Source of the DNA: Fen-1258 sp964449775
GTDB lineage: Bacteria > Bacteroidota > Ignavibacteria > Ignavibacteriales > Melioribacteraceae
Assembly (NCBI GenBank): GCA_964449775.1
Contig: CAYVBQ010000001.1
Coordinates: 124,001 to 188,000, forward strand
Direction of reading: 5' to 3'
DNA: 64,000 bases
The translations under genes were made by a program, and so were the position numbers. The notes below the pieces were generated by a model. That model ran no database searches, was not told where the DNA came from, and saw nothing but the letters and a program-made list of their open reading frames with translations. Each line of letters starts with the position of its first letter. The first letter of the stretch is position 1. Shown piece after piece: positions 36,310 through 44,702 of the stretch.

Positions 36310-36537
36310 ATGACCGAAGTTGCAAAAAGATTTATGGAAGAAGCGTTTCTTCTTCCACGCGAAGATAGAGCAGAATTAGTAGATAAACTTCTCGGTAGTC
36401 TTAATGTTCCGGTCAGTGAAGAAATGGACCGCCTATGGTCAAAGGAAGCGGAAAAGCGTGTGAAAGAATATGAAGAAGGCAAAATAAAAGCAATAGATGG
36501 TGAACAAGTTTTCAGAGAAATTAGAAGCAAGCTTTGA
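36310..36537 (+). CDS. Addiction-module antitoxin (TIGR02574-like)
   Basis: This 75-residue helical protein has the AFLLPREDRAELVDKLLGSL motif and DRLWSKEAEKRVKEYEEGKIKAIDGEQVF, a typical antitoxin that precedes RelE/ParE toxins. I start at the ATG after the AAGGTGATAAAA spacer, in preference to the GTG nine bases earlier, which is part of that ribosome site. It overlaps the toxin gene by 4 bases. It presumably binds and inhibits the toxin and represses the operon. Confidence 0.88.
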   Translation: MTEVAKRFMEEAFLLPREDRAELVDKLLGSLNVPVSEEMDRLWSKEAEKRVKEYEEGKIKAIDGEQVFREIRSKL

Positions 36538-36839
36538 CGTTAAAATTTACATTCCATCCGGAAGCACGCAATGAACTGTCTCAAGCAGTTGATTTTTATG
36601 AAACTCAGCAAAGAAAGTTAGGTTTAGAGTTCCTCGATGAAGTTTACTCTACTATTCGCCGCATTATTGAGTACCCGATAGCTTTTCCTGAACTGTCTAC
36701 TAATACAAGAAAATGTTTAACCAATAGATTCCCTTTTGGCGTAATTTACCAGATTAAAGAGGATGAAGCATTTATTGTAGCCATTGCCCACTTAGCACGT
36801 AAGCCGGGTTATTGGAAAGAAAGGTTGAGCAAATTATGA
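36534..36839 (+). CDS. RelE/ParE-family toxin
   Basis: This 101-residue toxin from a TTG start contains LKFTFHPEARNELSQAVDFYETQQRKLGLEFLDEV and FPFGVIYQIKEDEAFIVAIAHLARKPGYW, the family pattern with the conserved Arg and terminal aromatic. RelE members cleave mRNA at the ribosome and ParE members poison gyrase; the branch is uncertain. It is coupled to the antitoxin upstream and overlaps by 4 bases a broken zinc-finger gene. Confidence 0.88.
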   Translation: MTLKFTFHPEARNELSQAVDFYETQQRKLGLEFLDEVYSTIRRIIEYPIAFPELSTNTRKCLTNRFPFGVIYQIKEDEAFIVAIAHLARKPGYWKERLSKL

Positions 36840-37081
36840 AGGAAGATGTATGCCCAATGTGCAGTGGATTTTAAAAAGAATCGTCTACAAGTTTTACGGT
36901 AGATTATAACTACGGAGTCATTGTAGTTAGAGAAGTTCCTGCAATGGTTTGTGTGCAATGCGGAGAAGAATGGATTGCCGATGAAGTTGCGGCTAAATTG
37001 GAAGAAATTGTTTCTGTAGCAAAAAAACAACAGCAAGAAATTTTTATTGCAAAATACAACAGCTATCCCCTGGCATCATAA
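36836..37081 (+). pseudogene. Broken YgiT/MqsA-type zinc-finger protein
   Basis: Read from an ATG overlapping the toxin stop, the frame gives CPMCSGF, a TAA at codon 13, then KESSTSFTVDYNYGVIVVREVPAMVCVQCGEEW in the same frame, to a stop at 37079-37081. This is the CxxC...CxxC zinc-binding antitoxin module of YgiT type with a premature stop. Everything after the stop is well conserved, so the mutation is recent or the stop is bypassed. The intact module would make a three-gene toxin operon. Confidence 0.75.
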
Positions 37082-37203
37082 AACAGCAAATTATGTTTTG
37101 TGGTTTAATGCCCACCAACATAGAAAACCAAATTATTGGTTAAAAAGGGAAGTGTAAAGTTTTTCAGAAGTTTCTGATAAATAATGCTGATAAGATTTCT
37201 GAA

Positions 37204-37268
37204 GATTAGTTTTTGTTTTGAATTTTCTTAAATTGAAGGCGGGTAAAACAGGATTTTATCCGACTTTT
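37204..37268 (+). terminator. Pilin-type terminator copy C
   Basis: It begins GATTAGTTTTTGTTTTG, continues AATTTTCTTAAATTGAAGGCGGGTAAA and folds into GGGTAAAA/TTTTATCC before TTTTTAT. The first 45 bases equal copy D at 38384-38428, which follows a genuine pilin end. Here it marks the border between the RelE and AbiEii cassettes; the 120 bases before it (37082-37203) hold no gene. Confidence 0.7.
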
Positions 37269-37334
37269 TATTTGTTATAAAACTCAGTGGTGTAAGAGTT
37301 ATTTACCACAAAGAAAATTACCTTAGCATAGATC

Positions 37335-38021
37335 ATGAGACTGGTTATTAAAAAACTAAACGCTGAAGAGATAGAATTTTATGAAAATAGATTGTATCCT
37401 CTACAAGATGCAGTGTTGGGTTTATTAGATCAAGAAAGGTTTTATTTGACCGGCGGAACCTGTCTTTCCAGGTTTTATTTTAATCACAGATATTCCGAAG
37501 ATCTTGATTTTTTCTGTGACGGCACATTGTATTCTGTCGGTCAATTTGAAATTGATTATCTGAGTTACGTCTCGAAAATTAAAAGTTCATATGAAGTTGA
37601 AATTACAGTTACCGGCGAACATTTTAAAAGATTATTTATAAAGAAAAACGATATTACGCTTAAAATGGAATTCATTTATGAACCGTATCCAAGAATAGAT
37701 AAAGTGCTAAAGAATAAAAATTTTTTCATTGACTCAAAAGAAAATATGGCGGTGAACAAATTAACCGCCGTGTATACAAGAAAGACCGCAAAAGATTTTT
37801 TCGATCTTTATTTCTTATTAAAAGAATTTGATCTAAATGCTTTACTAAAAAAAACAGAAATAAAATTAATTACGCCTGCATACGAGAATTTAATTGTATC
37901 CTTACAAAATTCTTTTTTTGAAGGTGAAGTTCTTACGTCGCTAAAGATTAATGAAATTGATTTTTTGGATTTTGTCGATTTGTTAATAAACAATCTGCTT
38001 GAATATGCAAAGCAACCTTAA
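37335..38021 (+). CDS. AbiEii-type nucleotidyltransferase (toxin of an abortive-infection-like module)
   Basis: This 228-residue protein carries the nucleotidyltransferase core: FYLTGGTCLSRFYFNHRYSEDLDFF (GG-S/T motif followed by the DxD acidic pair), then VNKLTAVYTRKTAKDFFDLYFLLKEFD. This is the AbiEii/AbiGii or MenT-like family, whose members poison tRNA or transfer nucleotides in phage defence. It overlaps the next small gene by 23 bases. Its partner here follows it, in place of a classical AbiEi upstream. Defence role is inferred from family. Confidence 0.85.
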   Translation: MRLVIKKLNAEEIEFYENRLYPLQDAVLGLLDQERFYLTGGTCLSRFYFNHRYSEDLDFFCDGTLYSVGQFEIDYLSYVSKIKSSYEVEITVTGEHFKRLFIKKNDITLKMEFIYEPYPRIDKVLKNKNFFIDSKENMAVNKLTAVYTRKTAKDFFDLYFLLKEFDLNALLKKTEIKLITPAYENLIVSLQNSFFEGEVLTSLKINEIDFLDFVDLLINNLLEYAKQP

Positions 38022-38301
38022 ACGCTATTTTTGGGATAGCCCGATTGAAAGCTTTTCGGAAGAGTACCGGCTCGGAAGAATTATTGAATATGCGTCTTTC
38101 CCGGATCTGATTAAATATCCTTTTGACGAACTACGGAAGAGCATTAATAAAATTGATATTAATTCCTTACGCACAAGCGAACAAAGAAAACAATTTGTGC
38201 AGATACTAAAGCCATACATTTTAAATAGTAAGTCGTGGAACGAAGCGCTGAAAAAATATATTGCCGCTTGTTTTAAAGAAAATAAAATATCAAGGCAATG
38301 A
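37999..38301 (+). CDS. Small partner protein of the AbiEii-type gene
   Basis: I do not firmly recognise this 100-residue helical protein. It begins with LKRYFWDSPIESFSEEYRLGRIIEYASF, which is reminiscent of small FWD-type proteins (DUF6922-like) found beside nucleotidyltransferase toxins. Overlap with the toxin gene indicates translational coupling, so it may be the antitoxin. The stop codon touches the first base of a displaced pilin 3' end, giving a very sharp cassette boundary. Confidence 0.65.
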   Translation: MNMQSNLKRYFWDSPIESFSEEYRLGRIIEYASFPDLIKYPFDELRKSINKIDINSLRTSEQRKQFVQILKPYILNSKSWNEALKKYIAACFKENKISRQ

Positions 38302-38389
38302 AAAGAGTACTGCGCTTCCGAACTACAATGTTAAAGTGGCGATAGTTGTCAATCCGGGCGCCGTCACATCAACAACCGCAAAAGATTAG
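38299..38389 (+). pseudogene. Displaced 3' end of a pilin gene
   Basis: The frame gives EKSTALPNYNVKVAIVVNPG, then AVTSTTAKD and a stop. Intact pilins end TEKGNDGTSVVKVTMLVRPN, EITSTTINN (pilin 2) or the similar pilin 3 tail. So the last 30 codons of a pilin gene lie here without the rest, joined directly to the AbiEii partner gene. The pilin terminator copy D follows. It is the original gene end left behind by insertion. Confidence 0.88.
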
Positions 38390-38449
38390 TTTTTGTTTTG
38401 AATTTTCTTAAATTGAAGGCGGGTAAATCAATGTTTTATTCGCCTTTTT
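38384..38449 (+). terminator. Pilin terminator copy D
   Basis: GATTAGTTTTTGTTTTG and the next 28 bases match copy C, then GGCGGGTAAA / TTTTATTCGCC and TTTTTC follow. It ends the pilin transcript just before the GspF gene, which therefore probably has its own promoter or relies on read-through. Confidence 0.7.
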
Positions 38450-38471
38450 CTTTAACTAAAACTCTATTGCC

Positions 38472-39815
38472 ATGATTGAAGTAAGATTTGTTGCACAAAA
38501 ACCAAATGGTCAATTAATTAATGGAACTATTAGTGAGCCGTCATATCGTGATGCCAAGAAAAAAATTCATAAACTTGCCGAAAAAAATCAACTCAAAATT
38601 CAGAAGATCGAAAAAAAAGTTGCTTACATCTATAAAATAAAACGCGGCAGAGAAAAACCAATCCATGGTGAACAGAGGGCTTACACAAAGGATGAGGTTG
38701 TTAACGCACTTCGTAAACTTGGTTATGAGGTTATCTCCGTTAATAGAAAACTTATTGAATTTAATTTCAACCCGCCGACTCAAGATATAGTTTCATTTGT
38801 AAAAATAAGCGCAGAGTTGTTAGAGCAGAAACTTCCTTATAGCGAAATTTTAACTTTGCTTATCAACGATATTCAGAATAAAACTCTTAGGGAAACACTC
38901 AAGCAGATCAATAACGAACTTAAAAAAGGCGCTGATAGCGAAACTACTTTTTTACGTTACCAGTCCGTTTTTGGAAAATTTACGGCATATATGCTTGGCT
39001 TGGCATCTAAGAGCGGTAATATGGCTGAAATTTACAAGGCTACCGCGAAATTTTTAGAAAGGCAGCAAGAGTTCAGAAAAAATTTACGCAGCGCTCTTAT
39101 TACTCCGATGGTAACATTATTTGTTCTTTTTCTTGCAGTACTTTTCTATGTAGGATATATCTTCCCGGCTACAGCAAAGCTTTTTGTAAAATTTAATATT
39201 CCACTACCTCCTATGACTGCAGCGACTTTGAAGATTAGTGATTTTTTAATGAATAATGGTTTTTTAGTAGCTCTTGCATTAATCATTCCACCAATTGTAC
39301 TTTGGCGGTTTGGCAAGACAAAAGCCGGCAGATTGATGATTGATCGCTACATGTTCAAGATACCAATTATGGGGTCATTGATTCATAAAACATGCATTGA
39401 AGTTTTTTGTCGTGTATTTTACACTTTGTATAGCGGTTCGGCGGAAAGCATTGAACCGATTCGGATTGCTGCAGAAGCCACAGGGAATACTTATTTTGAA
39501 CAGCAAATAAAAAACATTGCTATTCCTCTTATGATTAAGAAAGGTGTGGGAATAACAGAGTCATTTGAAGCATGCGGAGTTTTTACTGAAACTGCATTAT
39601 CAAGATTTCACTCCGGTGAAGAAACCGGTACAATCAAAAACACTGCTTTTCAACTTGCAAACTATTATGAAAGTGAAACGGTATTTAGGCTGAAAAATGT
39701 AATTGAAATGATTCAAGTAGGAATTGCGATGGTGATCATGGTCGTAATGATTGGTCTAACTCTTGTATCTGCAGAGACGGCTACAATTAGTCCAAAATCG
39801 CCAACGATGAAATAG
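38472..39815 (+). CDS. pilC: GspF/PilC-type inner-membrane platform protein
   Basis: This 447-residue platform protein of a type IV pilus or type II secretion-like machine couples the ATPases to filament growth. It has two GspF domains: the first with FVKISAELLEQKLPYSEILTLL and MAEIYKATAKFLERQQEFRKNLRSALITP, the second with FCRVFYTLYSGSAESIEPIRIA and SGEETGTIKNTAFQLANYYESE. Membrane segments are near residues 207-232, 263-285 and 410-435. The N-terminal about 100 residues contain two similar small units (residues 1-47 and 72-100, each with a DA/DEVxxxLxxL helix and a short strand), an extension seen in some PilC proteins. It is the first machinery gene after the pilin block. Confidence 0.9.
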   Translation: MIEVRFVAQKPNGQLINGTISEPSYRDAKKKIHKLAEKNQLKIQKIEKKVAYIYKIKRGREKPIHGEQRAYTKDEVVNALRKLGYEVISVNRKLIEFNFNPPTQDIVSFVKISAELLEQKLPYSEILTLLINDIQNKTLRETLKQINNELKKGADSETTFLRYQSVFGKFTAYMLGLASKSGNMAEIYKATAKFLERQQEFRKNLRSALITPMVTLFVLFLAVLFYVGYIFPATAKLFVKFNIPLPPMTAATLKISDFLMNNGFLVALALIIPPIVLWRFGKTKAGRLMIDRYMFKIPIMGSLIHKTCIEVFCRVFYTLYSGSAESIEPIRIAAEATGNTYFEQQIKNIAIPLMIKKGVGITESFEACGVFTETALSRFHSGEETGTIKNTAFQLANYYESETVFRLKNVIEMIQVGIAMVIMVVMIGLTLVSAETATISPKSPTMK

Positions 39816-39882
39816 AATAAAAGCCCATCCCTACCCTTCCCAAAGGGAAGGGCTTTTTTAAAACTCGGTTGAGGTATTTATC
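39810..39882. repeat. Right arm of a long-distance inverted repeat
   Basis: TAGAATAAAAGCCCATCCCT and TTTTTTAAAACTCGGTTGAGGTATTT are the inverse of sequences at 35463-35604. It also contains the hairpin CCCTTCCCAAAGGGAAGGG followed by TTTTTT, a good terminator for the GspF gene. Confidence 0.72.
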
Positions 39883-39966
39883 CTCGGCATTTGTTGTTAA
39901 ATTATAACCTCGAAGCAATCCGCCGCGGCGGATAGAGGAATTTTCTCGATTAAAGGATAACTAAAA

Positions 39967-41754
39967 ATGATTGATGCCCAGCTCGAAATGACCGATAAGA
40001 TTGGTTACTTACTCTTGAAAAAGGGAATTATTGATCACAAGATATTAGAGCAATCGCTTAAAATTAAAGATGCCGATCAGACCAAATTGAAAAGAAATCT
40101 TGCTCAGATTTTAGTTGATGAATTTAAGTTTGATCATGATATTATTTTTAGAGAAGTTGCCGTCCTTTACGCATTTAAGGAATTAAATGTTCACCCTGAA
40201 GAATTATCGGATGAACGGATTGCAGAGATAAAAAATTTGATGACGCGTCAAGGTGATGATGTTAAACAGATGCTGTTTACTCACCGTGTAATTCCGTTTA
40301 AGTTTGATGATAAAATAAAGGACAAATTAGTTCTTGCAGCAGTAGACCCGACTGATAGAAATCTTGCTAAAGTTGCATATACACTCAACGTCAAGAAATA
40401 CGAAATAAACTACGTCCGGAAAAAAGATTACGATAAACTTGTTGCACTCCTTGCACCTACAGAAAATGAATATCTAAAAATGATTCAAGAGGCGGGCGAG
40501 GAGATTCAAGTTGTTCAGGATGATACTTCGGTAGACGAAGAGGAACTTGATGCTGAAATTAACAAGAGTGCGCTTATTAATCTAATTGAAGCCGCACTTG
40601 TAGAAGGAACACGTAAAGGAGTAAGCGATATTCACCTAATCCCGAAATCCGGTAATAAAACTGAAATTCATTTTCGGCTCGATGGTAAATTGATGCTCTG
40701 GCATACTCAAGAAGGAACTTTACCGGAAGCTGTTATGGCAGTTGTAAAGGATAGATCTAAAGGTCTCGATCGTTTTGAACGTGAACGTGCTCAAGACGGA
40801 TTTATGCAGCGTGAAATAGACGGGCACATAATTCGTTACAGAGTTTCTGTACTGCCCACCATTGGAACCGAATTAAAAAATAAATTTGAAAGTGTTGTAA
40901 TAAGAATTCTTGACGACAGAAAAGTAATTCGTGATTTAGGAAAACTTGGTCTTACCGGCTATGCAAACACAGCATTCGTGAAAGCGATCAGTCAGCCGCA
41001 GGGAATGATCATACTAACGGGACCGACAGGAAGCGGTAAATCAACAACACTTGTTGCAGCTTTGTACCAGGTGATTAATCCTACCAAAAATGTTCTTACA
41101 GTTGAAGACCCCGTTGAATATGTTATTGAAGGCGCTCGCCAGTTGAAAATTGGACACAAAATGAGTTTTGAACAAGCCATTAGGTCAATTCTTCGTCACG
41201 ATCCCGATATTGTTCTTGTTGGTGAAATGCGCGATAAAGAAACAGCAGAAACAGCAATCAAACTTGCTAATACAGGGCACTTAACATTTTCCACACTTCA
41301 CACAAACGATGCACCCAGCGCTGTAGCGCGTCTGTTCAAAATGGGCGTTGAACCTTTTCTAATCGCATATGCAATTAATATCATTGTTGCTCAACGCCTG
41401 ATTAGAAAACTTTGTGATAATTGTAAAAGAAAAATTATAAATATGGAAGAGCATATTTTTCCGTCTGGTCTGGATATTAAAGAGTGGGCAGGTCATGAGA
41501 TCTATGAGGCAGTTGGGTGTGAGAAATGTAATCATTCTGGTTATAAAGGAAGAATGGCAATACATGAAGCGCTCTATTTCACAAAAGAAATTAGAAGAGC
41601 AATTGTTAAATCGGGCGAAGAAGTTGATGAAGAGATAATTCGAGAACAAGCAAGAAAAGATGGAACAATTAGTTTGCGCGATTCTGGTTTTGAAAAAGTT
41701 AAATTAGGGTTAACTTCCATTCAGGAAGTAATTGGCGGAACAATGGAAGACTAA
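39967..41754 (+). CDS. pilB: Pilus extension ATPase, PilB/GspE type
   Basis: This 595-residue hexameric ATPase powers filament extension. N-terminal MshEN-like domains (GYLLLKKGIIDHKILEQSL; HRVIPFKFDDKIKDKLVLAAVDP) precede the motor, with Walker A GPTGSGKST at residues 352-360, Asp box VEDPVEYVIEGARQ, Walker B DPDIVLVGEMRD, His box STLHTNDAPSA and the tetracysteine zinc site (CDNCKRK..., CEKCNHSGYKGRMAIHE). All catalytic parts are intact. It precedes the retraction ATPase with a small transposon-like element between. Confidence 0.95.
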   Translation: MIDAQLEMTDKIGYLLLKKGIIDHKILEQSLKIKDADQTKLKRNLAQILVDEFKFDHDIIFREVAVLYAFKELNVHPEELSDERIAEIKNLMTRQGDDVKQMLFTHRVIPFKFDDKIKDKLVLAAVDPTDRNLAKVAYTLNVKKYEINYVRKKDYDKLVALLAPTENEYLKMIQEAGEEIQVVQDDTSVDEEELDAEINKSALINLIEAALVEGTRKGVSDIHLIPKSGNKTEIHFRLDGKLMLWHTQEGTLPEAVMAVVKDRSKGLDRFERERAQDGFMQREIDGHIIRYRVSVLPTIGTELKNKFESVVIRILDDRKVIRDLGKLGLTGYANTAFVKAISQPQGMIILTGPTGSGKSTTLVAALYQVINPTKNVLTVEDPVEYVIEGARQLKIGHKMSFEQAIRSILRHDPDIVLVGEMRDKETAETAIKLANTGHLTFSTLHTNDAPSAVARLFKMGVEPFLIAYAINIIVAQRLIRKLCDNCKRKIINMEEHIFPSGLDIKEWAGHEIYEAVGCEKCNHSGYKGRMAIHEALYFTKEIRRAIVKSGEEVDEEIIREQARKDGTISLRDSGFEKVKLGLTSIQEVIGGTMED

Positions 41755-41778
41755 TTTGATAATCTTTCTTATATTTAA

Positions 41779-41868
41779 GGGTGGTTCTAAAAACTTTCAC
41801 AAAGTGATGGCTATGCCACAATATTCTCTGCGTTAAATTTTTACAAAAGATAGTTTTTAGAACCCGCC
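41779..41868. mobile_element. MITE-like element, family B, copy 1
   Basis: This 90-base element has ends GGGTGGTTCTAAAAACT and AGTTTTTAGAACCCGCC and is flanked by TTAA on both sides. Copy 2 is at 46855-46964. It lies between pilB and pilT within the operon. Confidence 0.82.
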
Positions 41869-41920
41869 TTAAGTGAGGTAAATTAAACCTCGCCATTTTC
41901 CACTAAAGCGGTTATTCCTG

Positions 41921-43144
41921 ATGGTTGCAGACGCAAAACAAATCCTTTCGAATTTCGTTACAAGAATACCATCAACCGTTTTAGGCCCGGAACGAGTTAG
42001 TTATATCATCGAACATTTCCATGAAATTAAAGTTGAAGAGAAAATGTTGCTCATTGAGTTGATTAACCATATTCTTGGTATTATGATAGAACGCCAAGCA
42101 TCCGATGTTGAAATTGGAGGATTCGGTGCTCAAGCATGTGTGTGGATGAGAATTTTTGGAAAGAAAGAACGTGTAAATGATCTGCCACAATTTTCAGAAG
42201 ATGAAGCTACAACACTTATCGTTTCTTTATTGAATAAAACACAATTCGAAATGTTGTTATCAGAGAGGAATCTGGATTTCAGCTATTCATTTAAGTATGA
42301 TAAAGTACAGGGTATAGTTCGCTTTCGTGCAGACGCATATTTTGACCTTGATAGTGTTGCATTGAATATGCGGGCAATTCAGGCTAGAATTCGTCCTATC
42401 GAATCGCTCGATTTTCATCCATTTGCAGTTAAGATGATGAGCCATCATTATATCAAGTTTGGTTTATCATTAATAACAGGAATTACCGGTTCCGGCAAAT
42501 CTGCAACTCTCGATGCAATAATCGATTATCATAATGATTCAGATCCATGTCATATTGTTATTATTGCTTCACCTGTTGAGTTTGTTCATAAGTCCCGTGC
42601 ATCAATTATCAAACATCGTGAGGTGGGAAGAGATGTTAAATCATTCAAAGATGGTGTTACGCAGGCGTTACGGCAGGATCCGGACATAATTGTTATTGGA
42701 GAAATGCGGGATCCGGAAACAATCTTATCAGCTCTCGAAGTTACAGATACCGGGCATAAAGTATTTTCAACTCTTCATACATCTTCAGCAACAGAATCAA
42801 TAGATCGAATTGTTGCGGAAATTCACCCAAATGAACAAGAAAGAGTTCGGAATAGATTAGCCGACGTTCTAATTTCAGTTGTATCTCAAAAGCTGGTACC
42901 GAGTTTAGATGGCAAGCGTGTTCTGGCAAAGGAGGTTTTAATAGTAACCCCCTCTGTAAAAGCGGCAATAAAGAACGATAATACAAGTGAGATTTACATG
43001 ATGATCAACCAAGGAGCCCCACAGGGCATGATTACGATGGAACAAGATTTGTTAAGATTATATACTGAAAGGAAAATCTCTAAGGAGAATGCTGTCTCCT
43101 ATGCAAATAATAAAAACAGAATTTTGCAATTGATGAAAGGATAA
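41921..43144 (+). CDS. pilT: Pilus retraction-type ATPase, PilT-like
   Basis: This 407-residue secretion-superfamily ATPase has Walker A GITGSGKSAT at about residues 187-196, Asp box ASPVEFVHKSRASIIKHREVG, Walker B DPDIIVIGEMRDPET and His box STLHTSSATESIDRI, ending with the C-terminal EQDLLRLYTERKISKENAVSYANN helices. It lacks the zinc site, as PilT does. It resembles PilT/PilU of type IV pili, so the filament may retract, which argues against a pure type II secretion system. It is followed one base later by the PilM-like gene. Confidence 0.92.
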   Translation: MVADAKQILSNFVTRIPSTVLGPERVSYIIEHFHEIKVEEKMLLIELINHILGIMIERQASDVEIGGFGAQACVWMRIFGKKERVNDLPQFSEDEATTLIVSLLNKTQFEMLLSERNLDFSYSFKYDKVQGIVRFRADAYFDLDSVALNMRAIQARIRPIESLDFHPFAVKMMSHHYIKFGLSLITGITGSGKSATLDAIIDYHNDSDPCHIVIIASPVEFVHKSRASIIKHREVGRDVKSFKDGVTQALRQDPDIIVIGEMRDPETILSALEVTDTGHKVFSTLHTSSATESIDRIVAEIHPNEQERVRNRLADVLISVVSQKLVPSLDGKRVLAKEVLIVTPSVKAAIKNDNTSEIYMMINQGAPQGMITMEQDLLRLYTERKISKENAVSYANNKNRILQLMKG

Positions 43145-43145
43145 G

Positions 43146-44702
43146 TTGAAACAAGTTGCCTGCCTATACTGCGAGGGATCTGATGCTAAACTTGCCGTTT
43201 TATCTAAAGATAAAAACGGTGTAAAGGTGCATCGCGTTTCATCATTAACTTTATCTCGCTCCACTCAATCATCTTCAAAACAAGGAGTGATGGTCGAGTT
43301 GGAAGCAAGGGAAATGAATGATGACCTTTCTTTCGATAATCTTGAATCGGTTAGTACGGTTGATTCTATATCAGAGGATACTTCAGATGTTGGAGTGCTC
43401 AACGCTGCCTTATCCGGTTTAACGCTTCGAAACATGCATTTCATTCCCATCGTCACCGAACCGATTGTCAACTATCATACTTATGATGGACCCCGCGATC
43501 TCTCCAAGAAGAAATTAATTCAAGCGGTTATTAACGATCTTCAAGTAACAAAAGGAATTTCTGTTACTGAAGATATGATAGATCTGACAGATTCAAATGA
43601 AAAATCTACACTGGGTGTATTTATTGAAGGGGATATTCCATGTGTCGGTTTAATCAATCAACTTGCAAATTATAATAATCGCCGTTACCTAAAAATCCCG
43701 ACAATTAAAACGGCGGAACTTTCTCTAGCGTATTTTATTTCTAAATCCATAAAATTTTTTCCGGAAGACAATTCTCTTATTGTCTACATCGGTAAAGAAT
43801 ATAGCAAGTTGATTTTTCTCGAAGGACAAAAATTAAAACACATCGGTTCGCCATTAGACATCGGCACAAAAAATCTTCACACGTACGATGTTTATTTCTC
43901 CAAGATTCTTCTCGAAATGGAAAACGGCGGCATTCCGAAACTCGATAACATCATTTTGTGCGGAGAAGACAGATCAGAAAATTTGATTCTCTCTTTTTAC
44001 GGAACATTCCCGGAAGCAAATGTTTCCGAATTAAAGTTTGAAAACTTTGATATAGGCGAGCTTGTTGAAGAGGATCAAAAAAATCTTGCACTTTACGCAA
44101 TCCCAATTTCTGTTGCAGTTGACTACTTCGATGAATTGGAGAAGACACACATTGGCGTAAATTTTTTACCGAAATACATTTATGAAAATCAAAAATTCTT
44201 TCAATTTGGATGGCATAGCTACGCATTGATGCCTTTCTTATTTGGCGCTGCGTTCTTCTTTACTTTCAATACACTTTCAAATTTACGCGAGATTAAAGAG
44301 TTGGATTTTGAAATTGATCGTCTCAATCAACGGCAGGTTCAAAATCAAACGTTAGTTGATGAAATTACACCTCTTGATACACGAATAAATAGCTTCGATG
44401 CAACGCAAAAAATTATTGATGATGCCAGCGAAGGATCCGGTCTATGGAATAGATCGCTTGGTAAAATTTCTGATTTTGCCGAAACCAGAAGAAATTTTTG
44501 GGTAAGCAAATTGGAACCGATATCCAAAGATGAAATTAAACTAAGCGGGTATTCGTTATCTCGAAGTGTTCTTACTGAATTTGCTGAATTGAATAAATCT
44601 TCACTTCTGAAAAATATTAATTTCGAGCCATTAAGAGAAAAGAACGCTTTTTCATATACACTTAATCTTAGATTGCAAAACGATTCTCTGAAGACTAAAT
44701 GA
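43146..44702 (+). CDS. PilM-PilN fusion-like assembly protein (GspL-like)
   Basis: This 518-residue protein from a TTG start appears to join two subunits. Residues 1-330 have the layout of an actin-like PilM domain (NSLIVYIGKEYSKLIFLEG, LDNIILCGEDRS). Residues 336-344 read IGVNFLPKY, close to the INLLP motif by which PilN binds PilM. One membrane helix (about residues 361-379) and a coiled coil plus ferredoxin-like periplasmic part follow, as in PilN. The same arrangement exists in GspL. It would form the inner-membrane alignment ring linking ATPase and secretin. The next gene overlaps by 4 bases. Confidence 0.72.
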   Translation: MKQVACLYCEGSDAKLAVLSKDKNGVKVHRVSSLTLSRSTQSSSKQGVMVELEAREMNDDLSFDNLESVSTVDSISEDTSDVGVLNAALSGLTLRNMHFIPIVTEPIVNYHTYDGPRDLSKKKLIQAVINDLQVTKGISVTEDMIDLTDSNEKSTLGVFIEGDIPCVGLINQLANYNNRRYLKIPTIKTAELSLAYFISKSIKFFPEDNSLIVYIGKEYSKLIFLEGQKLKHIGSPLDIGTKNLHTYDVYFSKILLEMENGGIPKLDNIILCGEDRSENLILSFYGTFPEANVSELKFENFDIGELVEEDQKNLALYAIPISVAVDYFDELEKTHIGVNFLPKYIYENQKFFQFGWHSYALMPFLFGAAFFFTFNTLSNLREIKELDFEIDRLNQRQVQNQTLVDEITPLDTRINSFDATQKIIDDASEGSGLWNRSLGKISDFAETRRNFWVSKLEPISKDEIKLSGYSLSRSVLTEFAELNKSSLLKNINFEPLREKNAFSYTLNLRLQNDSLKTK

